Positions 43,451-55,800 of a stretch of DNA of 64,000 bases are shown here, in pieces (position 1 is the stretch's first letter; each line of letters opens with the position of its first letter). The position numbers were made by a program, and so were the translations under genes. The DNA is from Trachythela sp. YZ-2020 (lineage: Eukaryota; Cnidaria; Anthozoa; Malacalcyonacea; Clavulariidae): contig JADLSH010000363.1 of NCBI GenBank assembly GCA_016169945.1, positions 3,362,501 to 3,426,500 on the forward strand, read 5' to 3'. The notes beneath the pieces are model-generated. The model made no database searches. It was not told the origin of the DNA and saw only the letters and a list, made by a program, of their open reading frames with translations.

Positions 43451-44690
43451 ATAATAAACGCACGACAATATGCTAAAGTTGGATTACCTTTTTTTGATAC
43501 ACATGCACTGGCTGTGCATGGAGGGTTCAACAGTGCATAATGTGTAAAAACCCGATATTGTGATAAGGACGATAAGCACAAACTACCAGTTTTGTTAAAG
43601 AAAAACTTACCTTTTTACTTCGTTTCACGGTTAGTCGAGATTAAACCCTCACCATTCGACGCTCAAATGTGTAATACGCTTGGATCCCGCGTATCGCATC
43701 ATTTATTATACACCTACTCTGACTCTTATTAATTAACAAGATCACAATGGTAGAACATTGTCCTAAATGTCAAAATATCGATCGATGATTTATGGACCCC
43801 AAAACTGCGTGGGCATAATTAGCTTTATTCTGATCCCACGATTGTCGTAAAGTTCACTGTCAGAACAGAACATTGTTTATAGGCATTGTATATAGAATTA
43901 ATGGTAGAAGGTGTTAGCTAGTAGATGGAATACTCGAACGGCGATTTATATCTAATTAATATAAATATTTTGTATATAAATTTCCGTTCGAGTATTCCAT
44001 CTACTAACACCTTCTACTATTAATCCTATCGAACGAGATGCCGAGAAAAATCTTGATATTGTATAGAATTATCTCAATTTAGTTGATTTATGGGGGCAAA
44101 ACAGCATGCGGTCAGAATAACTATAGTAAGCTAAGCTTGCTCTAACGAGTAACATGCTCAAACTTCGTCACATATGTGCATTAGAGATAGTGTTTAAATT
44201 TAGGTTTCAGTGTGTTTTCTAAATTCCGCTTTTTTAATCATAAACAAGAAGAATAACACACTAAATATTTTGAGTAAAAAGACAGATAAGTTTTATATTC
44301 ATAAAACAGGTTAGCATCTTTGAGTAGAATTTACAACTGAAAAAATCACCATGGCATGGTGGGTTTTACATATCTTTGTAATGTTATTTTCATGTTGTGA
44401 ATAGGAATTCAAAAGACCCTGTTTTTTGAATTACATTTCAACGCTAACCTCATAGGCGTTTATTCCGTTACTGCGATATATAGTTACATTTGAAGTGTGA
44501 CGACCACCATTACCAAACTTTTTTGGACGGCCACCATTACCAAACTTCTACGAGCTGAAAATTTACCAAAATGTTTGACAAGACATTTTTTCCTTTGAAA
44601 GGGCTATAGCTTATATAGGAACATGTCCGCGGCTCTCTTTATAGTATTGCTCAAAACTACTCTAATGAACTGTAAAGTTGTCATAAAGTA
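43451..44690. other. Non-coding with one foldback
   Basis: GATGGAATACTCGAACGG (43924) pairs with CCGTTCGAGTATTCCATC (43983). The following AATCxxATCGAACGAGATGxCG...AAATCTTGATAT is shared with 17440-17495. No gene. Confidence 0.5.
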
Positions 44691-44691
44691 A

Positions 44692-45249
44692 GGGACCGTT
44701 CATTATTTAAGGGGGGGGGGGGGTGGGCCGGTAATTTTGCAGCACTGATTTATAATATTTTCTTGACCCACCCATGAACAACAGTTAAATTTTTGTGGCC
44801 CACCCCATGTCATTGAACACAAATTCATGGCCCACCCCCAATATAGTTTGATCAATATCCCCCTATCAAGATACACATATATCCATTTGAAAGAAAAATA
44901 TTATTGTAAAATATGATAAAACTGGACCAATTGTTTAGAAATAGAAGCAAATATCTTTGAGTGATATTTCAATAAAACGTTTTTTAATATGAAAAACTTC
45001 ATTTGTACTTTTTACTTTCCCAGATGGCTGCATTATTAAGTAAATTTCAAAGAGTGTGCGACTTCAACCTGGTACCCACGCCTTGTGCGATTTTACTATG
45101 GTCCTTAAAAACTTATTTAAAAATCAGGTAGGCCCACCCCCTTTCCTTAGGTATAATTACCCTGGCTCACCCCCAAAAACCATTTTTAAAACTTTGGCCC
45201 ACCCCCCAAATCCACCGGCCCACCCCCCTCTTAAATAATGAACGGTCCC
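44692..45249. mobile_element. 558-bp TIR element, PIF/Harbinger-like, TAA TSD
   Basis: GGGACCGTTCATTATTTAAG at the left mirrors CTTAAATAATGAACGGTCCC at the right, with TAA on both sides (44689-44691, 45250-45252). GGCCCACCCCC blocks recur inside both ends. The ends resemble those of the 14090-15261 element, so this may be its non-autonomous relative. Confidence 0.85.
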
Positions 45250-45548
45250 TAAAGTCAAGTGTTAAATATAGTTCTTTGCGGTTCCTTTCGGCAACCACTC
45301 TTTAGCGTAATTTTGACGTTAATGCTCCATAATTTTCAAATATATAGGAAGTAATCATACACACACAGTCTGCCGTTTTTGAGTAATGGCAGGCTATGGC
45401 AAGGTTAATGTCGATTACGTGCGACCTTCGCCCTTCGGCTTCGCTGTATTTTGCATCCCTGCAGTTTTGCAAGGTTACGTAACTCTAAGGTAAAGTTATA
45501 CAAGAAATCTTAAATGCCAAACGTTTAAAATAGACATATAGTTAGATT

Positions 45549-45937
45549 TCTACCTCCACTACAGGCGCTTTATTAATTGGAGCGGGCTTGGAAAATTAGG
45601 GAGGGCATGCACGCACGGGCGACAAAGAAATAATATTTCTGTTTCGATATTCCCGCATTTATCTTTCCGTCCGTGCGTGCGCTCCCTAATTTTCCCAGCG
45701 ACGAGATTCGTCATTTTCGCGTGTTGTTTGTATACGCCATCTCGCAAAAGTCGTAGTCGTCGGGCTTTTGAGTACGAGATTTATCAAAATTCTCGTAGTC
45801 AAAAGCCCAACGACTACGACTTTTGCGAGATAGTGTATACAAACAACACGGCGTTTGGCGCGAAAATGACGAATCTCGTACTCGTACTCGTAGTCATTGC
45901 TAAAGCTCCCTAATAAAGCGCCTGTGGAGGAGGTAGA
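45549..45937. mobile_element. 389-bp foldback MITE, TTAGATT TSD
   Basis: The ends TCTACCTCCACTACAGGCGC and GCGCCTGTGGAGGAGGTAGA lie between TTAGATT at 45542-45548 and 45938-45944. Inside, long arms such as TCGCAAAAGTCGTAGTCGTC and its inverse nearly fill the element. No coding capacity. Confidence 0.88.
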
Positions 45938-45944
45938 TTAGATT

Positions 45945-46466
45945 TAGTAACTTAAATCTGAGCGTGAAAAAAACCGACCGGACATGACAACGCCTTGATT
46001 TGAGCGACATGAACACAGGGAAATACGTCTTCTACTCAACGCTGGCACAACTACGTCAAATCATGTGTTGTGTCCACCTATACAACGAAGACTATTAAAA
46101 AGGCTGTTTTTTGGTTCCCTCACGAAGTAGACGACAAGATTCAGAAGAGAACTAGAAACTTATTGAACATTCAAAGAAAATCTTTATTGAACTTTAAAAA
46201 CTATTTGTATATCTATTATATACTATTAAAAGTCGTAACAGTGGCATAGCAGTTCCAGTTTTGACTTTGGATTGTATAGAAGCTTTATATATACCAGGTA
46301 AATTACAGAAAAACTACAATTTTATAGCATCTAAATGAAAGAACATCAAATTTTAAAATCTGGATGCACAGACTACGCGAGATTAGATGGGGGCGTACGT
46401 AGCAGAATCAAGGCGTTGTTTAACAATTTGAACTGGTGGCTGAAATATCGCTCGCCCTGCACGGTT
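45945..46466. other. Non-coding
   Basis: No gene or repeat recognised. Confidence 0.4.
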
Positions 46467-46467
46467 A

Positions 46468-46615
46468 CAGAATAGACTCTTTCGATAATTACGTCATTTG
46501 GCCTGGGAGCCTCACTCCCACGAACAGTGGGCCAATCACGTTTCGTCTTGATGCACGAAAGCGAGGATCCCAGGCCAAATAGGCGGATGTGACGTAATTA
46601 TCGAAAGAGTCTATT
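46468..46615. mobile_element. Foldback MITE, AATAGACTCTTTCGATAATT ends
   Basis: AGACTCTTTCGATAATTACG and CGTAATTATCGAAAGAGTCT form the ends; inner TTTGGCCTGGGA / TCCCAGGCCAAA also pair. About 148 bp. Confidence 0.85.
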
Positions 46616-46737
46616 GTTTAACGATGGTTGATTGATAAAAGGCTTGGTCTATGTAATTAAGTTTAAGTTTAATAGCTTACCACTATGAGGTGGACGGAAA
46701 GTCTTAACAGGTTTTGCAACCCAATTGACAAAGGTTC

Positions 46738-46976
46738 CGAGCGTTAGTTAGTGGTTAGTGCCGAAGGGTTAGTTTTAGCGAGGGAGGAAAACCGGAGTAC
46801 CCGGAGAAAAACCCTCGAAGCACAGGAGAGAACCAACCAATCTCAACTTACATGAGTTTATCAAGCGCACTGACATTACCCAACCTGAGTAAATCCATGC
46901 CCTCGACCTGCTGTAGCCAGCTTAACTCAGAGGTAAGAGACAGCGCGCTAACCGCATCTGCCACCCGTGCTTCCCG
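46738..46976 (-). repeat. tRNA-derived SINE, copy 1
   Basis: Read on the minus strand it starts with a tRNA-like head (AAGCACGGGTGGCAGATGCG, GGTTAGCGCGCTGTCTCTTA) and continues to the central block GGGTTTTTCTCCGGGTACTC. A second copy is at 52972-53178. The head resembles an A-box, but the B-box is weak. Confidence 0.75.
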
Positions 46977-48180
46977 TTTTAATATAGTTCTCAATGAAAA
47001 TCGTTTACGAGAAGCATGTAAACATTGACAATTGTCCCCCCACCTTTACGTAAAATAGGCAATTTGTCGGACATTTTGACCCAAAGAGAGAAAAAAGCCG
47101 ATTCTGAGTGTAAATGGGGTCTGTCGGAAATTTAAATGGTTTTGTAGGAAATTCAGGCGGCTAGAAAATCTAGAAGTATATAATAATAAATAAACATATA
47201 GTTTTTCTACAAAAATATTGCCAAAAATTTTTGGCCTTTGAAGGAAATAATGTTCAAAACGCTGTATCTTGCAATATTGTCGACCCATCCACGTCGTCGA
47301 CATGACTTGATCAGAAGACGGGACGTGTATTTGTCGACGTTGCACCCTGGGATATTGTATACTTTATGACTTTCTTTACTATAATCATTCACACTGACGA
47401 TTACTTTCAATACAAAGCAGAACAAGATTTTTGAAACAGTACAACAAAAACTCGCACAATAGAACTTTGAGTTGCTTCAAATTTTGATGAGAGTTTTCCC
47501 TCGTTTGACCGGTACGCGTGGTGATATCCAGTCAACTCCCATGCAATTCTTGTTCTCGTTTGACCGGGGCATGAGAGTTGAGAAAACTTTGAAATAACTA
47601 TTTACAGTGTAGGCACTATAGGCACTGCATGTATATTTATCATTCATATAGTTATAGATCCGGAGCGAGGGGGATAATTCGGAGAAATATTACGCCGAAT
47701 CCCCCTATAAATGATATATTATACCGAACAGGAATGTATTTATACTAGGCTAGCAGAATAGAAAGACATGGCTTGCATGGTATCAACATTTTATTTACGT
47801 TCGGCCATTTTAAGCGAACAATGAAATTTTCCCGCCGCTTTTTTCATGCGTAGAGTCTTGCGTGTAGTCTCGCGTGGTTATCGCGAATAGTATCATCCGG
47901 GTAATTCGATCGAATCACTCGGGTAATATGATCGAATCACCCACTGCATCCAATATGACAACGTAGGGGGTGATTCGATGATAAATTTCATGCTCACGTG
48001 GTACAAACCTAGCTTTCTGATTGGACAATTTGAATTTGAGGTACAAATATCGATTAGAATACAATTTCTCAAACTCATTAATAATTCATGAACCAAAAAC
48101 AAAGAGAATCGTAAGCATGGAAGATGGTTTGAAATCAGAGGAAGACATTATATAAATTAAGTGAACTCTCACGTCGGTTT
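46977..48180. other. Non-coding with a fragment of the AACTCTCATGCA repeat
   Basis: 47510-47590 carries CCAGTCAACTCCCATGCAAT and GTTTGACCGGGGCATGAGAG, a copy of the 17500/21080 repeat. No gene otherwise. Confidence 0.45.
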
Positions 48181-48207
48181 TCTCGCAAAATACGCGTTCG
48201 TTTGAGA

Positions 48208-48271
48208 ACTTCCTCCGATTTCTAAACACCTCGAAATTCGTTAAAGTCGGTGTTTAGAAATCGGAGGAAGT
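48208..48271. repeat. Short perfect hairpin, 23-bp arms
   Basis: Arms 48208-48230 and 48249-48271 are exact complements (ACTTCCTCCGATTTCTAAAC...) with an 18-nt loop. Confidence 0.85.
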
Positions 48272-49824
48272 CCTCCTACTCGTGTTTGAACTATTACTTA
48301 AAACACTAAACAAGTAACACTTGTTTTTGAAGCGGAAATTAGAACCAGTTAAGACCGACAGATTTCATACTTTTAAGAAACACTTCAGCCTGTCGCCAAA
48401 AATAGTGGTTCTTTCAAGTGGGATTTTATTGTACTTGTCCCGCGGGATTTTATTGTACTTGTCACCCAAATAATAACTCAATAGTCCTTTCATTTGTATA
48501 GACACACAATTATCAGTTCCATTCGCTACAAACAAGAAAAGCCATTTTAAAACGCTCTGTTTATACTTTAATTTGTTTACATAATTAGATTTGAGAAGCT
48601 AAAACGAGCACGCACGCCGTCTCTAAGGGCATTGGCTTGAGATTTTGGAGCGAGACAATTAGCTTTTGGACGAATTGAGCCATAATTGAAGCCTGTTTAG
48701 GTTGTGTATATTACCCTTACGCAATACTTAACAGAGAAAGTGGGTGGTAGCAGTGGATTGTGAGGGATAATTGGCGACTGTCCTTTCCTCGTCCTACCAG
48801 CTTCCAGTTTCTTAACGTGCTCTGCTAAACATTGCGTTATTCTGTCGTCTCACAAGTGAACTCTACATAAACTGGAACGCTAACTCCAATGATCAAGTCA
48901 TGTGATTGGATGAAGCCAATTTGAAGCAAAGAGCGGGAACCGCGCGGGTTAAATGCACTTTCAAAAGGACTAGGGAGAGTTTCGAGGAGTGGAAAATTCA
49001 GTCAAAATTTGTTTTGTTTTTTGCAAGAACTTTCTTAGTTCTTTAAAGTTAAAAATTATAAATGGACGATTTCGTCACAAACCAGTTTTTTTATCAGTGT
49101 ATAGTCATTACACATATGGTTTGACAACTCGGCAAATTTCAAAGCGTCTTTAATTCCATGAATAACGATTTTATGTTGAGATAAATGCCAATGGGCCTTT
49201 GCATAACGTCACGAATGTGTCAAAACAATAAGTGACTGGATGGCATGGAGAATATAGGGGGATATCCAAAACAATGAAAAGACAATGAAACATTCCGACC
49301 ATGAAATCGTGATTGGATAGCACTATTGTTATGCTGGGTTCTATATGCACAATGATAATTGTAATAGCAGGTTGCATTTCAAAAATAGTCGTCTGTGCTT
49401 AAAATTTCCAGATGAAAGACAAATATAAATTTTGCAAATAAACAAAGACCGTGAAAGGCCTAATAACGCCTGTTATTGAAAACACTCTATTCATATTTTC
49501 CTATTCATATTTGAACAGTTCGACGAGATTATGCTATTGGATGATCGCTTCGTTGTGCCAAAAACTCATTGCCTTCACCGTACACAAGTTTTTACCGTGA
49601 ACAAAAGATAGATGAACGACTTTGGCCGAGTGTCCAGGCCATATCTTGTTTAACTATATTAACAATGTGATGGGGCTCTAAATTCGCTTTGCAATATACG
49701 GGCACAACACACGCTAAAAATATTCAAAATGAAAGCATTGTCTCGAAATTGCCCAATGCATTGTATATAATATTTTTCATTCCTTGATCAGACGAGTTCG
49801 CTAGCTTTGTTTAGTGCAAATAAT
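48272..49824. other. Non-coding, 3' flank of ACBD3
   Basis: No gene or repeat that I can define. The left part is intergenic; the right part probably contains the ACBD3 3' UTR. On the minus strand no clear AATAAA was identified. Confidence 0.4.
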
Positions 49825-52800
49825 TTATCGTGTATAGTATACTCTGTAAAATAGTGTTTTCGATCGAAATAGCGAGTAAGAATTGTCAAATTTCAAAAGG
49901 TACACTCCGCGTCCGGGGTATAAATGGCTTCCTACCATAACCTCTTCATTGCAAGGTCGGCGTATCGTGGGAAGAATCTCATCGATTCTTTGTTTCTGTG
50001 TTTCACTGTGTTCGCCATCTTGCATCGTCTCGCTGTCCTCGTCTTCGTGAACTTCGACAGTAATTGCCTCAGACGACGGTAAAGTCCATTCAAAACTAAC
50101 CCCAAATCCAACATCGTATGTTTCTGTCGCAAATTCCCAAAACAAGCAAGTGCCTAACAGAGGAAAGATAAACATGAGTATTGGGCTCGAGTGTCGCATA
50201 CGAGAGCATAAATATTGAATTGAATTGAATTACGTCTTTATTACAAATAGTGGAGTTGCAACAAACGTGCAACTTTACAATTGATATGTAATACAAAAAG
50301 TTATTTACATATTAGTCAGATTATACAATATAATAAAATATTAAAAATCATTAAAAAGACATTTATTAAAAAAGATTGTTTAAAGCGTTATGTATTTACA
50401 TTTGCCAACATAAATGGATGATCACGTTCTCTTAAAGGCCGTTGACGTTTTTCTGGTAACAACTCGCAGGCCTTAAAATATCGGTCAGCAGTGCCGTCGG
50501 TCAAAATGTCCGGTGTCTTTCAGAATGGGTCGGACATTTTTATAATAATGTCCGATGGCCTTATGTTTAGTTTGGCGCGAAAATGTATTCTTTTAAAATC
50601 GTATACTGACGCTAAATGTTGGGCAGTTATGTATTGATACTTTAAGGCCCAATCAAACGTCCGAGAATGCAAGTCATCGCAAATAAACTTGCGTTGACTT
50701 ACGATGCGACTAGTCAAACGAATACCCGGCTCTGCTGTCACGCTTAGCGGTCATAACAGCTCTGATAAACATTTACGGGGTAAATTTACGTCGGACAAAG
50801 TTAAAGTTTGGTCGGACATCAATACAGTTGGGTCGGACAAACCGTAAACCTCAATTTTCTTTCGGTCGGACAGAATGTCCGGTGCGTTTCTTTCTTGGTC
50901 GGACAATTTCACGAATGGGTCGGACAATGTCCGTGACCGACCAATATTTTAAGGCCTGACTCGTACAGACAGTGTTCAGGATTTTTTTGAACAATAATCG
51001 ATCTCTGATTAAAGAGCTCTGCCCTCGAATGCCCGCTGCACTTATTCGCAACAACGCGACGCTTAATTGAAGCTGAAAACAACTAGAGTACATCCGAACT
51101 AGAGGTGTGCGTCGGATCGGATTGGCTTATTTGAATCCGGAGGTTGGTCTAACTTATCAATCCGAATCCGATCCGAAGCTGAAAAATGTAATCCGATCCG
51201 ATCCGAATTTTTTTTTATATTAAATCCGATGCTAAAAAGTCTTAATCCGATCCGAACACCAGCTGATAAGTTGTATACTTTATATTTTATAACTTCCTTA
51301 ACTTTAATATTATAACCAAGACAAATAAATTAGAGAACAGTGAAAACACTGAAAAGCCTCAATGACAGTTGTGGAATATAGCAATACCTTAATTAATTGT
51401 TTGCAATGATTTTTGATGACAAAATCTGACCCAATGTTACCCCATGCGAGGAAAAAACAAATCCGATCTGATCCGACAAAACCCAACAAAATCCGATCCG
51501 ATCGAAAAGCAACAAAATCCGATCCGAGCGCGTGAACTTTTGTCCGAATCCGATCGGAATCCGATCGGATTCGCACACCTTTAATCTGAACCTTTAACCA
51601 GCCTGGGACATTAATTCTCTTGTAAAACAGGATTTTAAGTTGAAAAGTGAGTATATCTCAATGCTCTGTCGTTGAACTCTCTCCAGAACTTCCGAAAAGC
51701 GCAGTTCCGTTGTGAAGGCAGAACAAATAGAATAAGTTTCAAAAAACGCCGCTCTCTAATAAGCGACGCATTCGAATAAGAGCCGCCCTCAAATACGCGC
51801 TGCATCAAAACCACAGAAAATTTAAAAAGTGCAGCGACGCTTAAACAAGTAAATACGGTATTCAAGTTCTTGGTTGAAGCCAGTGGCAAACACTAGGGGC
51901 AGGAGGGAAGGGGGCGGTTGGCCCTTCTCATAGTATTTGAACGGTAGCTGAATAATTGTGTGAGAAAGATGCGACAATTTTACAACCATGAAAGCATTGG
52001 TTAGCTATGAATTATGAATTTTGAAGAATTGACATTTGCAGCAACAAAAGGGTGGTTAGATGTTGGCGACCTAAGTTCGCACCCTCAATATTTCACAAAG
52101 TGTCCGCCACTGGCGAAAGCTATATACACATGTTAGACCTAACCAGGAGCAGTTGCGAAAAATGCATCTATGGGTTACATTTTTCAACCCACTACTTGGA
52201 TTCTGTAACATTTCGGCTTTGTGCAGGCACGCAGTACGCACGCTTGCAGATCTATTCAACTTCCATTTCTTACCATTTTCATGTGTTGGTACACGGACAG
52301 TGATTGTTTCTCCTCTCCCAACAACCAAGACAGAACCAGGGTCTGTTCTCACATGTTGGATGAACTCTTGCACCTTAGGACGTGACCACAGTGAAGCTGG
52401 GGCAATGGATGGTGAGCCATTCACCTGAAAGTATGGCAACAAGTAATAAGACTAAATTATCCTCAATTTTCGGCATCCCGCTCAATAGAACAAAATTAAA
52501 TTCATATAAGCAGGGGGCTCTCTAGACGAGAATGCTACAAAGGGTTAAAACATCTGCGTATAGATGAAGTCATAAGTAGCCATCTAATCTCATGACAGCA
52601 TTTTTATACGATTTTCATGCCTGAAATAGTCATAAGAGATGCTTGGAGAATGAAAATTATATGTGTGCAAGTAAGTCTTGTAAGAAAGAATGGGGTTCAG
52701 CCCCCCCCCTAGGATCCATGGTATTTCCATAGTAAGGATTTTGAAAACAACTTGAAAACTTTTAAGGGAGTTACCTGGGGTTTGGCTTGCATCAATAATG

Positions 52801-55800
52801 TCTTCTCGTGTTCAGCTTTCAAAGCTTCTTCGTTTTTCCTAAAATGTATTAAACAATTGACATTCAAAGTTTTGGCTTTACAAACCAGCTTCTTTAATTT
52901 TTTTTTATTTAACTTCGCCTCAATGGCAGGGAGTCCACAACAGCGTCAGCCAATTACTGTGGCCCCATTGTTAGTTCCTAAGGGTTAGTATTAGAGGGAG
53001 GAAACCGGAGTACCCGGGGAAAACCCTCGAAGCACAGGAGAGAATCTCAACTTACATGAGTTATTTGAGCACACTGCCGATCTCATGCGAGTACCAACAG
53101 TGACCTCGACCTGTTGTGAAACAGGCTCAACTCAGTGGTAAGAGGCAGCGCGCTAACCGCTTCCGCCACCCGTGCTACCCTAAGCTCAGAGATTGGCAGC
53201 TGCTGCCCTCATATAGTATGATTTAGCACCAACACCGCATTACGGAATTTACAAATACAAAGTAATGCAATTCTTTATTGTTTTAGCTCTATATTTAAAC
53301 GGAACTGGTAGTAAATATTTTAGTCTCTGGAAGATGATGCCGATGACATTGAAACGATGACATTGAAACGATGACGTTGAAACGATGACATTGAAACAAT
53401 GACATTGAAACAATGAGATTGAAACGTCGAGTCCATTTTTTAGCGCTGATCATTAGTAATGAATGTTTTCAAAAGAAAACGTTTCTTTATGATAAAACTA
53501 CCATTTGCAAGCAACCGTCAACTGCAAACGTTTTTCCACGTTTGTTTACGTTTCAAACGAACACGTTTGGAGTTATTTTTGTACACGTTTGTAGGTCCTG
53601 CCCATGTTGTTTTATAAATGTAAGAGCTAGGTTTTAAATCAAATATAGCGTGTTTTAGCTATGTTTTGACGATCGTAACTATGTCCGTATAAAACTTTCA
53701 CTTGTACAGGCATTGTATTTAATATTCAATGTAAAATCGATAAACAAAACACGCTAGATTTGATCTAAAACCTAGCTCTTACGTTTATAAAACAACATGG
53801 ACGGGACCTACAAACGTGTATAAAAATAACTCCAAACGTGTGCGTTTGAAACGTAAACAAACGTGGAGAAACGTTTGCAGTTGAGGGTTGCTTGCAAATG
53901 GTGGTAGCCACATGCAACTCATTTCAAGATATGAAATTTGCAGTATTCCGATCCACAGGATACTAAAATTTGGTTTTGGACACAAAAACGTGAATGACTT
54001 GTATCTCGAATGGATACTACAAAATTTCAAACATTAAAGATGTGGTACAGTCCCTTCTGCACATGCGTACATTAATTGGAGCCTCTCGATCATAATACAA
54101 GCAGTTTAACTTGGTAGTATATTCTTGTAAAGCTTGATTGTGATACGTTGATAATATATTTTACTGCGGAAGCAGGAAAATATATGAAGTTGCCACAACT
54201 TCGTTGATAAAGTCCATTGTTTTGATAGAAAAAATGTAAACAAAGCTGACATGTGCTAACAGACTGTACCGCATCTTTAAGATAATGTTAAATGTCTCCA
54301 GTGTCTTGAACACTACAAGTCTGCCACCTTGAAAATAACTAGACTTTTAACATTCAAGACAAGCATATAGAAGTTTGTTGAAGGTTTATGTGCATCGATC
54401 TAAGTGTATAAATTCATGATGCCAACTTGTTCACTGTCTAGTTGTTAACTGGTGAGTCTCCTGTTGTTATTGTTACTTAACAGGGACTAACAGGATACTT
54501 ATTCAGATGAGTCAGGGATACGGTAACCAGTACCCAGTGGGATACCAGATTCTCAGAGGGGATACTAAAACTTTGAATCCTGGTATCCCAGCTGGATACT
54601 GAAAATATATTCAAATTTCAGACCCTGGTATTATATCCCAAACCTCTGTTGTTCTCGTTCAGATTCTTCCATTCTCTTCTGTTCCTCAATCTTCAACAAT
54701 CTTTCTCGTTCCAGTCTCTCTTCTTCTTCCATCCTCCTCTGTTCTTCCTCTTCTCGTTTTCTCCGTTCTTCATCAAGTTTCTTTCGTCTTTTCTCCTCAA
54801 TCTCCCTACACTGTGCTTCGAGGTACGCCTCCAACTCTGGCGCTATCTTCTCCACCAAACTACAAAACTCTTCCATTGCTTTTTCTTTTGGCATATCATC
54901 AAGACCTTCCCATGCTATCCTGGTGGGGAAATATAAGTCAGGGTATATGGGGGTGTGTACCACCCTACAGAACCCTACAGGGTCTCCGACATATTTATAG
55001 AGGCCACAATTAATGGCTGTCTAAGGCCTAGTTCAAATGTCCTGCTTGCTCATGTGCCAAACCTAATTCGAAGTGTTTGGCACATGATAAGCGTGACATT
55101 TGAATCAATTAAGTTCGACGATTTTAAGTAAGTTTGACACTGATATTAAGTTCAACAAAGACATGATGCAGCCATGTCTAATGTATTGTTCGACATGGTG
55201 CGATGTTGATTCAAACAGATTCAAACTTATCATGTGCCGAATCTAACACATATGGTTGAGAAAAGTTCCAGACACATGAGAATTGCTCTGCAAAGACATT
55301 ATGGCAGACCATTTTCACATTTTGCCTCATTATTTGAACAATTTCTCCCTCATTCTCGTGAAAATATGCAAGTGAATTACAGTGCAATATACTGTACAAC
55401 TTTTCTCTTTTGATTTCTATTACTGTTGTTGCGATGGAAGTGTTCCTAAAATATTGCATCAATTCATTACCTAGAATTTATCAATTCATTCGTTGAAAAA
55501 TTGAATGGGGACGCAAAAGAGTGGTCGCTGGTCGTGTTAGGCAGGTGGTCGCTCACTACAGGTAATTCTTGGTTACAAATCATCCGTGCCAGGAAATGTG
55601 GTTGTATATGACAGGTGGTCGCAAAACATAGGGGTCGCAAAACTCGGGTTCTACTGTATAAGTGTTGTTCAATTGTTGTAGCTTTTTCCCTTTTTGTTCA
55701 GTTTGCAGTTTTCTACTGAAGCAATTAGCGGTTAAATCCATTCGAAGAAAAAAAGTAAAGGATTTGGGATTTAAGGAGCACATGTTAGACACTATGTAAT

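Noticed and set aside
51310..51576. Minus-strand frame rich in Ser-Asp-Arg-Ile
   Set aside because: Translation of the ATCCGATCC motif array of a MITE.
54649..54936. Plus-strand Phe-rich frame
   Set aside because: Antisense of the Lys/Glu-rich ACBD3 exon 3, which is strongly supported by homology and splice phases.
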